From an uncultured Verrucomicrobiota bacterium (GTDB lineage: Bacteria; Verrucomicrobiota; Kiritimatiellia; CAIQIC01; Lenti-01), in assembly GCA_938003985.1 (NCBI GenBank), contig CALKWZ010000081.1, positions 1 through 9,715 on the forward strand: 9,715 bases of DNA, in the 5' to 3' direction. This document shows positions 1-6,974 of the stretch, piece by piece; the first letter of the stretch is position 1; every line of letters starts with the position of its first letter. Under the pieces are notes generated by a model that was given only the letters and a program-made list of their open reading frames with translations, did no database searches and was not told the origin of the DNA. The position numbers and the translations under genes were made by a program.

Positions 1-837
1 TTACAGGGTTTCCTTGGCCAGTTCCTTCCAGAACTGGAGGATGAGCTTCTTCATGCCGGCCATGGCCTTCTGGGAGGTCTCGAAGACTTCCTGGTGGGTC
101 AGGGCCTGGTTGAGGATGCCGGCGGCCATGTTGGTGATGCAGGAGAGGCCGACGACGCGCAGGCCGGCCGCGTTGGCCAGCATGGCCTCGGGCACGGTGC
201 TCATGCCGACGGCGTCGGCGCCGAGCGTGCGCCACGAGCGGATTTCGGCGGGCGTCTCGTAGGTCGGACCGGTGCCGGCGAAATAGACGCCGTGGCGCAG
301 CGCCACGTTGGCCTTCTTGCCGGCGCGGGCGAGGGCGCCGCGGAGCTTGCGGTCGTAGATGAACGACTGGTCGGGGAAGCGCGGGCCCCAGAACGGATCG
401 TGCGCGCCCAGCAGCGGCGTGACGCCCATCATGTTGATGTGGTCGTCGATGATCATCAGGTCGCCGGGTTTCCACTTCGGGTTGGTGCCGCCGGCGGCGT
501 TGGTGAGGAACACGGCCTTCGCGCCGAGGCTCTTCAGCAGGAAGAGGGGCGTGGCGACGGCTTCCCAGCCCACGCCTTCGTAGTAATGGCGGCGGCCCTG
601 GAAGACGAACGTCTCGATGCCGGCGGACTTGCCCCAGACGAGGCGGCCGGCATGGCCGGCGACGCCGGCCTTGCCTAGGCCGGGAATCTTTTCGTAGGAC
701 AGGACCCCGAGCGGTTCGAAGGAATCGGCGACTTCGCTGAGGCCGGAGCCGAGAATCATGCCCAGTCGGGGCTTGGCCTTGGGGAAGGCCTTTTTCACGG
801 CGGCGAGCGATTGTTCGAGCGGTTTGCGTTGGATCAT
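1..837 (-). CDS. punA: Purine nucleoside phosphorylase (trimeric, PNP class)
   Basis: Phosphorolyses purine (deoxy)nucleosides to the free base plus (deoxy)ribose-1-phosphate in the cytosol. The 278 residues match the usual length of the trimeric PNP/MTAP family. Visible motifs are the phosphate-binding GSGL (30-33), a GHAGR loop (61-65), QGRRHYYEG (80-88), LTNAAGG (111-117), PTYETPAEIR (191-200) and VGMSTVPEA (210-218). Glu194 and Asn236 (in CITNMAAG) correspond to the Glu and Asn that recognise 6-oxopurines in human PNP, so inosine/guanosine-type substrates are likely. The start is supported by AGGAG seven bases upstream of the ATG. The TAA stop is the first three bases of the window, so the gene is complete. 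It follows deoA after about 110 bases and would feed sugar-1-phosphates to DeoB. No targeting extension is seen, so it is probably not shell cargo. Confidence 0.95.
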   Translation of the reverse strand: MIQRKPLEQSLAAVKKAFPKAKPRLGMILGSGLSEVADSFEPLGVLSYEKIPGLGKAGVAGHAGRLVWGKSAGIETFVFQGRRHYYEGVGWEAVATPLFLLKSLGAKAVFLTNAAGGTNPKWKPGDLMIIDDHINMMGVTPLLGAHDPFWGPRFPDQSFIYDRKLRGALARAGKKANVALRHGVYFAGTGPTYETPAEIRSWRTLGADAVGMSTVPEAMLANAAGLRVVGLSCITNMAAGILNQALTHQEVFETSQKAMAGMKKLILQFWKELAKETL

Positions 838-870
838 ATCTTGTCTCCTGCGGGGAAGTTTGGAACAGTC

Positions 871-891
871 GGCCGGGTCAACGCCCCGGCC
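871..891. other. Intergenic hairpin upstream of punA
   Basis: A perfect 7-bp GC stem, GGCCGGG (871-877) with CCCGGCC (885-891), and a 7-base loop lie in the 110-base deoA-punA spacer. No T-tract follows on the minus strand, so it is not a convincing terminator. It could act as an mRNA stability or processing element between the two cistrons. Its function is inferred only from position. Confidence 0.4.
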
Positions 892-905
892 ACCAACCGA
901 TCCAA

Positions 906-936
906 TCCTGTTTTCCTGTTGTTTCCTGTTTTCCTG
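906..936. repeat. 13-bp direct repeat, two copies, period 18
   Basis: TCCTGTTTTCCTG occurs perfectly at 906-918 and again at 924-936. On the transcribed strand it reads as two CAGGAAAACAGGA units. It lies just downstream of the deoA stop, in the deoA-punA spacer. It could be a dispersed intergenic repeat or simply a purine-rich low-complexity tract. No function is evident. Confidence 0.6.
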
Positions 937-947
937 CTTTGATCGGA

Positions 948-2258
948 TCAGCCCGTGATGCGGGCGACGATGGGTTTCGGCGCGGCGACGGGCTGGGCCG
1001 AGATTTCGAAGGCCTTTTCGACGTAGGCCATGGCCTGCGCGAGTTTTTCATCGGAATTCGCATGCACGACGACGAGCGGCTGGCCCTTTGCGACCTGGTC
1101 GCCGATCTTGGCGAGGCCGGAGGTGCCGACGCCGTAGTCGATCTTGTCGTCGGTCTTCTGGCGGCCGCCGCCGAGCACGAGGACGGCCCGGCCGATGGAT
1201 TCGGCGTCCACCTTGGCCAGATAGCCGGCGGCGGGCGCGGGGAAGGGCTTCACGATGGAGGCCTTCGGCAACTTCGACAGATCGTCGAGCGCGGAGACGT
1301 CGGCGCCGTGGAGCGCGGCCATTTCCTTGAACTTCGCGAAGGCGGCGCCGGAAGCGATGATCTTCTTCAGGATGCCCGTGGCCTCGGCGACCGTGGCGGC
1401 CTTCTTGCCCAGCACGAGCATTTCGGCGGTGAGGGCCATCGTGATGTTCATGAGGTCTTCGTCCGCGTACTGGCCTTGCAGGCATTCCATGGACTCGATG
1501 ATTTCCAGCGCGTTGCCGGCGGTGCGGCCCAGCGGCTGGTTCATGTCCGTCAGGAGCGCGACCATGCCCTTGTTCATGGCCTTGCCGACGCGGACCATGG
1601 ACTGGGCGAGGGCGGTGGCGTCCTCGATCGTGCGCATGAAGGCGCCCGTGCCCCATTTGACGTCGAGCACGAGCGAATCGATGCCTTCGGCCATCTTCTT
1701 GCACATGATCGAGGCCGTGATCAGCGGGATCGAGGCGACGGTGCCGGTGACGTCGCGCAAGGCGTAGAGCTTCTTGTCGGCGGGGGCGATCTCGCCGGTC
1801 TGGCCGATCATCGAGAACCCGCACTTGTGGATCGTCTCGATGAACAGCTTTTCGGAAAGGTTGACGTTGAAGCCGGGGATGGACTCCAGCTTGTCGAGGG
1901 TGCCGCCGGTGATGCCGAGGCCGCGGCCCGAGATCATCGGGACGGCCAGGCCGGCGCAGGCGGCGAGCGGGGCGAGGATGAGCGAGACCTTGTCGCCGAT
2001 GCCGCCGGTGGAGTGTTTGTCCACCTTGGGCAGCTTGATGGACGAGGTGTCCACCATCGCGCCCGAGTGCATCATGGTGTCGGTCAGGACGGCGACTTCC
2101 TCGGGCGTCATGCCCTTGAGGAAGATCGCCATGGCCATGGCCGACATCTGGTAGTCGGGGATCGTGCCCTTCGTGTAGCCGTTGATGAAGAAGCGGATTT
2201 CCTCGGCGGTCAGGACGTGGCCGTCGCGCTTTTTCTCGATGATCCATTGGGGAACCAT
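948..2258 (-). CDS. deoA: Thymidine / pyrimidine-nucleoside phosphorylase
   Basis: Cleaves thymidine, deoxyuridine and possibly uridine with phosphate, giving the base and (deoxy)ribose-1-phosphate. The 436 residues fit the family (about 430-440). The phosphate-binding segment VDKHSTGG (79-86) and the family signature SGRGLGITGGTLDKLE (110-125) are intact, followed by IGQTGEIAPADKKLYALRD and SIPLITASIMCKK, which form the pyrimidine pocket. It resembles both E. coli DeoA (RDGH...EEIRFFING) and Gram-positive pyrimidine-nucleoside phosphorylases (GYTKGTIPDYQMSA), so specificity for thymidine versus all pyrimidine nucleosides cannot be decided here. AGGAG lies five bases before the ATG, and only 22 bases separate it from the deoB stop, so it is co-transcribed with deoB. 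No targeting peptide is visible. Confidence 0.95.
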   Translation of the reverse strand: MVPQWIIEKKRDGHVLTAEEIRFFINGYTKGTIPDYQMSAMAMAIFLKGMTPEEVAVLTDTMMHSGAMVDTSSIKLPKVDKHSTGGIGDKVSLILAPLAACAGLAVPMISGRGLGITGGTLDKLESIPGFNVNLSEKLFIETIHKCGFSMIGQTGEIAPADKKLYALRDVTGTVASIPLITASIMCKKMAEGIDSLVLDVKWGTGAFMRTIEDATALAQSMVRVGKAMNKGMVALLTDMNQPLGRTAGNALEIIESMECLQGQYADEDLMNITMALTAEMLVLGKKAATVAEATGILKKIIASGAAFAKFKEMAALHGADVSALDDLSKLPKASIVKPFPAPAAGYLAKVDAESIGRAVLVLGGGRQKTDDKIDYGVGTSGLAKIGDQVAKGQPLVVVHANSDEKLAQAMAYVEKAFEISAQPVAAPKPIVARITG

Positions 2259-2280
2259 ATGAACTCCTGGAAGGTTGGGA

Positions 2281-3459
2281 TTAGACGAACGACGCGCCGC
2301 GCGGGATGGCGGGGACGTTGAAGAACTTGGCCAGCGACTGGGCGATGTCGTAGAAGCCGCGGCGGATGCCGAGGTTTTCGGCGGGCTCGCCGGGGCGGTA
2401 GACCAGCAAGGGCACGTATTCGCGCGTGTGGTCGGTGCCCTTGAAGGTCGGGTCGTTGCCGTGGTCGGCGGTGAGGATGAGCATGTCGCCTTCCTGCACC
2501 AGCGGGAGGTACTTCGCCAGCCACTGGTCGGTCAGCTCGAGGCTCTGCGCGTAGCCCTTGGCGTCGCGGCGGTGCCCGTAGACCATGTCGTAGTCGATGA
2601 AGTTCGCGACGATGAGGCCGTCGGTCTTTTCCTTCGTCCATTTCTCGACGAGCGCCTGGGAGTCGGCGTTGTTGCCGGTGTGGACGGATTCGGTGATGCC
2701 GCGGTGGCAATAGATGTCCTCGATCTTGCCGACGGCGTAGACGGGGACGTTCTTGGCCACGAGGCGCTCGAGGATCGTGGGCTCGCTGGGCAGATAGGCG
2801 AAGTCCTTGCGGTTCTCGGTGCGCTTGAAGGCGCCGGGTTTCCCGACGAACGGGCGGGCGATGACGCGGCCGACGCGCAGGGGGTCGCAGAGCCGGCGGG
2901 CGATTTCGCAGTAGCGGTACAGCTCGGGGACGGGGACGACTTCCTCGTGGGCGGCGATCTGGAAGACGCTGTCGGCGGAGGTGTAGCAGATCAGCGCGCC
3001 GGTCTTCACGTGCTCTGCGCCCAGTTCGTCGATGATGGCGGTGCCGCTGGCGGCCTTGTTGCCGATGAGCTTGCGGCCGGTTCCCTTTTCGAACGCCGCG
3101 ATCAGGTCGGGCGGGAAGGAATTCGCGGGCGGGAAGCCGTAGAAGCCGGGATCCACTTCGAGGCCGGCGATTTCCCAATGGCCGGTGATGGTGTCCTTGC
3201 CGTCGGACATTTCGCGCATGGCGCCGTAGGACGCGATCGGCTTCGCCTCGGGCGGGACGCCTTCGATTTTTTCGGCGGGGCGGTGGTGGAGGAGGGCGGG
3301 GATATTGCCGAGACCCATTTTCTGCAGCGTGGGAAGCTGGACTCCACCGGCGGCGGCCGCGAGATGCGGGAGGGTCGAAGCGCCGGCATCGCCGTATTCG
3401 GCCGCGTCGGGGGCGCTGCCGATGCCCACGGAATCCAGGATGATCAGGACTGCTTTCAT
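2281..3459 (-). CDS. deoB: Phosphopentomutase
   Basis: Interconverts ribose-1-P/ribose-5-P and deoxyribose-1-P/deoxyribose-5-P, linking the nucleoside phosphorylases to DeoC and RpiB. The 392 residues are typical (E. coli about 407). It belongs to the alkaline-phosphatase-like metalloenzyme superfamily. The N-terminal LDSVGIGSAPDA (8-19) supplies a metal-binding Asp. GKDTITGHWEIAG (87-99) carries the phosphorylated Thr, here Thr90. YTSADSVFQIAAHEE, GRVIARPFVG, a YGHRRD segment and the C-terminal TADHGNDPT...TDHTRE metal-ligand motif are all present. The start is supported by AGAAGG six bases upstream. It begins about 80 bases past the last shell gene, beyond a hairpin that may reduce read-through, and is first in the deoB-deoA-punA module. 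No encapsulation helix is seen, so it is probably cytosolic. Confidence 0.96.
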   Translation of the reverse strand: MKAVLIILDSVGIGSAPDAAEYGDAGASTLPHLAAAAGGVQLPTLQKMGLGNIPALLHHRPAEKIEGVPPEAKPIASYGAMREMSDGKDTITGHWEIAGLEVDPGFYGFPPANSFPPDLIAAFEKGTGRKLIGNKAASGTAIIDELGAEHVKTGALICYTSADSVFQIAAHEEVVPVPELYRYCEIARRLCDPLRVGRVIARPFVGKPGAFKRTENRKDFAYLPSEPTILERLVAKNVPVYAVGKIEDIYCHRGITESVHTGNNADSQALVEKWTKEKTDGLIVANFIDYDMVYGHRRDAKGYAQSLELTDQWLAKYLPLVQEGDMLILTADHGNDPTFKGTDHTREYVPLLVYRPGEPAENLGIRRGFYDIAQSLAKFFNVPAIPRGASFV

Positions 3460-3525
3460 TGTCGGCCTTCTTTCTTTTCCGCGCGGGGCGCGGGCTGCTT
3501 GTTCCTCGGTTTCTGCCTATTGAAC

Positions 3526-3556
3526 CGAAAACCCCGTGGGGTTCACGGGGTTTTCG
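3526..3556 (-). terminator. Hairpin / likely (partial) terminator closing the shell block
   Basis: Perfect 13-bp inverted repeat CGAAAACCCCGTG (3526-3538) with CACGGGGTTTTCG (3544-3556) and a 5-base loop. Read on the minus strand, a GC-rich stem is followed by TTTTCGGTT, a plausible intrinsic terminator that is nearly symmetrical and so could work both ways. The stop codon of the third BMC-P gene (3543-3545) lies at the loop, so the last codons form one arm. It separates the shell/core genes from deoB-deoA-punA and could lower expression of the latter. Confidence 0.7.
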
Positions 3557-3821
3557 CTACGTCGATCTCGTCCACGATGCCCACAATCACACTGCGGATC
3601 GGCCCGTCCTTCGATTCGAGCACCTGGCGCGCTCCGTTGCCTTCGTCGAGGATCAACACCGTTTCGCCGGGCCCGGCGCCCGCGCGATCCACCGCCACCA
3701 GATAGCCGGAGCCGGTCTGGCCGTCCATTTCGATCTTTTCCACCACCAGCATCTTCTTCCCGTCGTAGAACGGGTGGTTGATGGTGGAGTGGAGGTTGCC
3801 GACGACCTTGCCGAGGATCAT
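3543..3821 (-). CDS. BMC-P shell vertex protein (EutN/CcmL family), copy 3
   Basis: A 92-residue pentameric vertex protein of the EutN/CcmL family; pentamers cap the corners of the polyhedral shell. It begins MILGKVVGNLHST, the usual first beta strand, and carries VDRAGAGPGETVLILDEGNGAR, the family's GAGxGE...AR core, then VIVGIVDEIDV. The reading frame is open further upstream to 3899, but that part is arginine-rich and overlaps the preceding gene. The ATG at 3821 gives the normal family start and an ATGA overlap with the preceding BMC-P stop, which indicates translational coupling. Its 3' end runs into a hairpin. It is one of three divergent BMC-P paralogues in the locus. Confidence 0.93.
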   Translation of the reverse strand: MILGKVVGNLHSTINHPFYDGKKMLVVEKIEMDGQTGSGYLVAVDRAGAGPGETVLILDEGNGARQVLESKDGPIRSVIVGIVDEIDVAKTP

Positions 3822-4108
3822 GCGGGGCCGCCTTTCCAGTTCGGCGCCTCGACGCCGTCGACGATGCCGACGATGGCGTGGTCCACGGGCACGAACCACG
3901 GTTCCAGGGTCATGGCGGCTTCGCGGCCGCCTTCGTAGTAGACCAGTTCGCCGGGGCCGGCCATGCGCGTGCCGTCGGCGCAGACCACGGGCGCGCCCTT
4001 TTCGGCGCCGTCCTTGGCCAGCGGCTGGACCAGCAGCATGGGCACCCCTTGCAGGCCCTCGTAGACCTGCGTGGAGACCACGGTTCCGATGACTTTTCCG
4101 AGCAGCAT
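3818..4108 (-). CDS. BMC-P shell vertex protein (EutN/CcmL family), copy 2
   Basis: A 96-residue pentamer-forming shell protein. MLLGKVIGTVVSTQ is the typical EutN/CcmL opening, and AGPGELVYYEGGREAAM together with the C-terminal DHAIVGIVDGVEAP fit the fold. It differs from the other two copies by an insertion-like YEGLQGVPMLLVQPL strand and by CADGTRMAGPGE in place of the usual GAGPGE spacing. AAGGA sits seven bases upstream of the ATG. The gene starts 17 bases after the BMC-T gene and overlaps the next BMC-P by ATGA. It may occupy distinct vertices or mix with its paralogues; sequence alone does not say. Confidence 0.93.
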   Translation of the reverse strand: MLLGKVIGTVVSTQVYEGLQGVPMLLVQPLAKDGAEKGAPVVCADGTRMAGPGELVYYEGGREAAMTLEPWFVPVDHAIVGIVDGVEAPNWKGGPA

Positions 4109-4125
4109 GGCGGCTTCCTTGTCGG

Positions 4126-4740
4126 TTAGGACGCGGTTTCTCCTTCGAGGGCGAGGGGCTGGGCGAGATCGAAGCGGGTGGAGACGGAGACCTGCTTGAG
4201 CAGGGCGTCGTGGGGCGAGGTGAGGATCCGGTATTGCGCGGGAATGCCGCGGGTTTCCAGCGCGGCGAGGGCGATTTCCTGCGCGGCCTCGACGTCGGTG
4301 AGGTCGCCCTGCAGGATGGCGAGGCCGCGGCCGTCCATGCGCGGATCGCCGGCGCGGAACTCCAGCAGCTCGACGGGCACGCCCTTCATGGCGCGTTCGA
4401 TCGCCTGCACGTTGCAGGAGACGGTCGGCGTCTCGAACACCAGCAGGGGGCCTTCGCCCATCTTGCGGACGTTGCCGAGGATGGCGTCGTAGAGCGCGGG
4501 ATGGATGTCCGGCAGGAAAGCGTCGTCGGCCACCTGCAGGCCGCCGTGGAAGAGCGCTTCCGCGTGGGCCTCGGCCACGGACGCCGTGGTGCCCGCCAGC
4601 AGGATCAAAAAGCGGCCGGCGCCGATGGTGCCGGAGCGGATCATCGCGATGGGCGATTTCTTCAGCAAGGCGTCGGCCGCGTACAGGCCGACCGGCACGC
4701 TGTTGAATTCGATCGAGGCGAATGCGGGGAAGGACTTCAT
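4126..4740 (-). CDS. BMC-T tandem-domain shell protein (second)
   Basis: A 204-residue shell protein with two BMC (Pfam BMC-fold) domains, expected to form pseudohexameric trimers that tile shell facets and may carry large pores. Domain 1 spans roughly residues 7-70 (SIEFNSVPVGLYAADALLKK, then GRFLILLAG). Domain 2 spans roughly 97-170 (PLLVFETPTVSCNVQAIERA, then GRGLAILQGDLTDVEAA). The frame is open upstream to 5172 but runs antisense-like through the dehydrogenase. The ATG at 4740 is chosen because it yields a normal BMC domain start and forms a TGATG overlap with the dehydrogenase stop, so translation is probably coupled; no good ribosome binding site is visible. The pore loop around SGTIGAGR lacks the Cys expected of PduT-like iron-sulfur shell proteins. 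Confidence 0.93.
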   Translation of the reverse strand: MKSFPAFASIEFNSVPVGLYAADALLKKSPIAMIRSGTIGAGRFLILLAGTTASVAEAHAEALFHGGLQVADDAFLPDIHPALYDAILGNVRKMGEGPLLVFETPTVSCNVQAIERAMKGVPVELLEFRAGDPRMDGRGLAILQGDLTDVEAAQEIALAALETRGIPAQYRILTSPHDALLKQVSVSTRFDLAQPLALEGETAS

Positions 4741-6197
4741 CAAACGATCCGGAAGTGGTCGACCAGCGTGCAGCGGCGGGAGCGCGAGAAGCTGCGCGGG
4801 GTGGTGAGGCCTTCGCCCGTGGGCGAGGCGATGGTGAAGGAGGTGTAGCCCTCGCCGCCGAAGCCGAGGCCGGCCTGGGAGCGGCCGTTCTTGACGAAGA
4901 TGGAGCAGTTGCACTGCCGGGCCATCTTGGAGAGCTTGTCGATGTTGCGCGAGTGCATCAGCGCGGTGTGGAAGCAGGCGCCCTCCATCTGCAGGGCCAG
5001 GTCGATCGCGTAATCCGCGTTGGGGACCCGGGTGATCGGCATGACGGGCATCATCTGCTCCGTCCAGAGCAGGGGGTGGTCTTCGGGCACCTCGACGATG
5101 GCCAGGCGCGTGGTGGAGGGGGCGGAGATCCCGATCTCGGCGAGGATCTTGTCCGCATTCTGGCCGATCCACTTGCGGTTGAGTTCGGCGTGGCCGCGCG
5201 GGCCGGCCATCTTGGAGAAGATGACCTGTTCCATGGCCGCGATCTTCGACTTGTCGATCAGCACCGCGTTGTTGCGCAGCATGGCCTGGATGAGCTTGTC
5301 GGCCACGGACGCGACGACGACGGTTTCCTTTTCCTCGACGCAGATGACGTTGTTGTCGAAGGAAGCGCCCAGGACGATGTCCGAGGCGGCCTTCTCGACG
5401 TCGGCCGTTTCATCCACCACGACGGGGGGATTGCCGGGGCCGGCGCAAATGGCGCGCTTGCCGCTGGACATGGCCGCCTTGACCACGCCGCCGCCGCCGG
5501 TGACGACGATGACGCGGACGTTGGGGTGCTTCATCAGCTGGCCGGCGGATTCGATGGTCGGTTCCGCCACGCAGACGGCGGCGTTGGGCGGGCCGCCGGC
5601 GGCCACGATGGCCTTGTTGAGCAGCGCGACGGTCTGGACCGAGCACTGCTTGGCGGACGGATGGACGTTGAAGACGACGACGTTGCCGGCGGCCAGCATG
5701 CCGATGGCGTTGCAGATGATCGTCGAGGTGGGGTTGGTGGTCGGGGTGATCGCGCCGAGGATGCCGAAGGGGGCGGGTTCGACCAGGGTCAGGCCGTGGT
5801 CGCCGGTGAAAGCGACGGGGGGGAGATCCTCGATGCCGGGGGTCTTTTCGATGACGAGCTGGTTCTTGAGGATCTTGTCCTCGAAGCGCCCGAGCTTGGT
5901 TTCGTCCGCGGCGGCCTTGGCCAGCGCCGTGGCGTTCTCGCGCATGACGGAGCGGATGCTTTCGATGATCTGGCCGCGCTTGGACAGGCTCAGGTTGGAG
6001 AAAACGGGGAACGCGGCCTTGGCGGCGGCGACGGCTTCATCGACGGTGGCGAAGATGCCCATGGCGCCGGCGGGTGCCGCCGACGCGGCGGCCGGGGAAG
6101 CCGCCGGGGCGGCGGCGGGCGCCGGGGCGGACGAACCGCCCAGATCGCCGGCGATGCGCCGGGCGATGGCTTCGATGTCTTGATCGGTCAATTTCAT
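4740..6197 (-). CDS. CoA-acylating aldehyde dehydrogenase (PduP/EutE type), BMC cargo
   Basis: Oxidises acetaldehyde to acetyl-CoA with NAD+ and CoA, the signature step of metabolosomes. The 485 residues closely follow EutE/PduP. Visible segments include TPTTNPTSTIICNAIGMLAAGN (about 151-172), FNVHPSAK, VTGGGGVVKAA (232-242) and GPGNPPVVVDETAD (253-266). GASFDNNVICVEEK contains the catalytic Cys286. A long conserved C-terminal part includes MHSRNIDKLSKMA, IFVKNGRSQAGLGFGGEG and a final LVDHFRIV. Residues 1-19 form an amphipathic helix followed by a Gly/Ala/Pro/Ser linker, a typical encapsulation peptide. GGAG lies five bases before the ATG. Lying among shell genes downstream of the DeoC fusion, its substrate is most likely the acetaldehyde made by DeoC. 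It overlaps the next gene by one base. Confidence 0.96.
   Translation of the reverse strand: MKLTDQDIEAIARRIAGDLGGSSAPAPAAAPAASPAAASAAPAGAMGIFATVDEAVAAAKAAFPVFSNLSLSKRGQIIESIRSVMRENATALAKAAADETKLGRFEDKILKNQLVIEKTPGIEDLPPVAFTGDHGLTLVEPAPFGILGAITPTTNPTSTIICNAIGMLAAGNVVVFNVHPSAKQCSVQTVALLNKAIVAAGGPPNAAVCVAEPTIESAGQLMKHPNVRVIVVTGGGGVVKAAMSSGKRAICAGPGNPPVVVDETADVEKAASDIVLGASFDNNVICVEEKETVVVASVADKLIQAMLRNNAVLIDKSKIAAMEQVIFSKMAGPRGHAELNRKWIGQNADKILAEIGISAPSTTRLAIVEVPEDHPLLWTEQMMPVMPITRVPNADYAIDLALQMEGACFHTALMHSRNIDKLSKMARQCNCSIFVKNGRSQAGLGFGGEGYTSFTIASPTGEGLTTPRSFSRSRRCTLVDHFRIV
6060..6197 (-). other. N-terminal encapsulation peptide and linker of the aldehyde dehydrogenase
   Basis: Residues 1-19 (MKLTDQDIEAIARRIAGDL) have hydrophobic residues spaced 3-4 apart (Leu3, Ile8, Ile11, Ile15, Leu19), the amphipathic pattern of BMC cargo-targeting helices. 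Residues 20-46 are an Ala/Pro/Ser/Gly-rich flexible linker leading into the catalytic domain. The helix shares QD(V/I)..IA.R(V/I)....GG with the internal helix of the RpiB-DeoC fusion. Confidence 0.85.
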
Positions 6198-6233
6198 GGC
6201 GTCTCCCGCGGATGGGTGAAATCGGTGTGCGGA

Positions 6234-6248
6234 CGGCTCGCTGAGCCG
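6234..6248. other. Small intergenic hairpin before the dehydrogenase gene
   Basis: A 6-bp stem CGGCTC (6234-6239) with GAGCCG (6243-6248) and a 3-base loop sits in the 62-base spacer between the BMC-P and dehydrogenase genes. There is no T-tract. It may be an mRNA processing or stability element, but a stem this short could be chance at this GC content. Confidence 0.3.
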
Positions 6249-6259
6249 GCCTTACCTCG

Positions 6260-6547
6260 TCACTTCGTGTATTTGGTTTTCCCGTCGACTTCCCAGGTGT
6301 CGACGATGGCCATGATGACGTTGTCGACGGGCTTTTTGTCGGTCAGGGTCGTCTGGCGGGCGGAAGAGCCGGCCGCGGTCAGGACCATTTCGCCGGGCCC
6401 GGCGCCCATGGCGTCGGCGGCGACGACGAACGAGGAAGTGTCCTTGCCGTCGGTATCCACGAGGCGGACGAGGAGGAAGCGGATCCCGTCGAGGACGGGT
6501 TCTTTTTTGGTGGAAACGACGGTGCCGACGACTTTGCCGAGATTCAT
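6260..6547 (-). CDS. BMC-P shell vertex protein (EutN/CcmL family), copy 1
   Basis: A 95-residue pentamer-forming vertex protein. It opens with MNLGKVVGTVVSTKK, and AADAMGAGPGEMVLTAAGSSARQT is the classical EutN/CcmL core, followed by VIMAIVDTWEV. Of the three BMC-P proteins here it is nearest to the textbook EutN form (GAGPGE...GSSAR). The start is supported by GGAGG four bases upstream of the ATG. It is separated from the BMC-H gene by 87 bases that contain a strong hairpin, and it precedes the dehydrogenase. Confidence 0.95.
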   Translation of the reverse strand: MNLGKVVGTVVSTKKEPVLDGIRFLLVRLVDTDGKDTSSFVVAADAMGAGPGEMVLTAAGSSARQTTLTDKKPVDNVIMAIVDTWEVDGKTKYTK

Positions 6548-6589
6548 GCTGCCTCCGGGATGACGAAATCGGGAAAAAGGGGTGGGCGG

Positions 6590-6615
6590 ACGCCGCCGGC
6601 GGGGGCCGGCGGCGT
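6590..6615. other. Strong GC hairpin between BMC-H and BMC-P genes
   Basis: A perfect 11-bp inverted repeat: ACGCCGCCGGC (6590-6600), a four-G loop, and GCCGGCGGCGT (6605-6615). On the minus strand a run of five T (6574-6578) comes 11 bases after the stem, too far for a classical intrinsic terminator. It sits just after the BMC-H stop. An mRNA-stabilising 3' structure raising the hexamer:pentamer ratio is a reasonable but unproven reading. Confidence 0.6.
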
Positions 6616-6634
6616 TCCGCCGCGGGGGAGCGCC

Positions 6635-6931
6635 TTACTTGGCGCCCTTGGCGGGCGCGCGGCCCAGCGGGAGCGTCGCATCCACGTTGGCGTGGGGGCG
6701 GGCGATCACGTGGACGGCGACCACTTCGCCGACGCGGCCGGCGGCGATCTGCCCGGCGTCGCAGGCGGCCTTGACGGCGGCGACGTCGCCGCGGACGATG
6801 ACGGAGGTGTAGCCCCCGCCCGTCTTCTCGTAGCTGACCAGTTCGACCTTGGCGGCCTTGACCATCGCGTCCGCGGCTTCCACCGTGGCGGGGAAGGAAC
6901 GGGTTTCAATCATGCCCAATGCATCTGCCAT
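6635..6931 (-). CDS. BMC-H hexameric shell protein (PduA/CcmK type)
   Basis: A 98-residue single BMC-domain protein that forms the hexagonal tiles making up most of the shell facets. The sequence is canonical: ALGMIETRSFPATVEAADAMVKAAKVELV (4-32), then a pore segment EKTGGGYTSVIVRGDV (35-50), AAVKAACDAG, and VVAVHVIARPHANV before a short basic tail. The pore loop reads TGGGY rather than the GSG-type loop of PduA, so its selectivity may differ. AGAGG stands about seven bases upstream of the ATG. It is the only BMC-H in the window, so the facets would be built from this protein plus the two BMC-T proteins. Confidence 0.96.
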   Translation of the reverse strand: MADALGMIETRSFPATVEAADAMVKAAKVELVSYEKTGGGYTSVIVRGDVAAVKAACDAGQIAAGRVGEVVAVHVIARPHANVDATLPLGRAPAKGAK

Positions 6932-6974
6932 GTGCGTACCTCTTGTTGTTGGTTTTCTTTTTTAAATGCGGGGT

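Noticed and set aside
906..936. CRISPR array
   Set aside because: Only two 13-base repeat copies with a 5-base gap, with no spacers of normal size and no cas genes.
3822..3899. Upstream extension of the third BMC-P frame
   Set aside because: The 26 extra residues are an arginine-rich stretch overlapping the preceding gene; the family start MILGKV at 3821 with ATGA coupling is preferred.
4126..4740. PduT-like iron-sulfur shell protein
   Set aside because: The Cys residue expected at the pore is absent from the pore-loop region.
4741..5172. Upstream extension of the second BMC-T frame
   Set aside because: It lies inside the aldehyde dehydrogenase in another frame and encodes Arg/Pro/His-rich sequence; the natural BMC domain start is at 4740.
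939..6563. Very long open frames on the plus strand (about 939-2321, 2275-3705 and 4722-6563)
   Set aside because: They lie exactly antisense to well-identified enzymes, translate to Gly/Asp/Arg/Val-rich sequence without domains, and are explained by high GC content.
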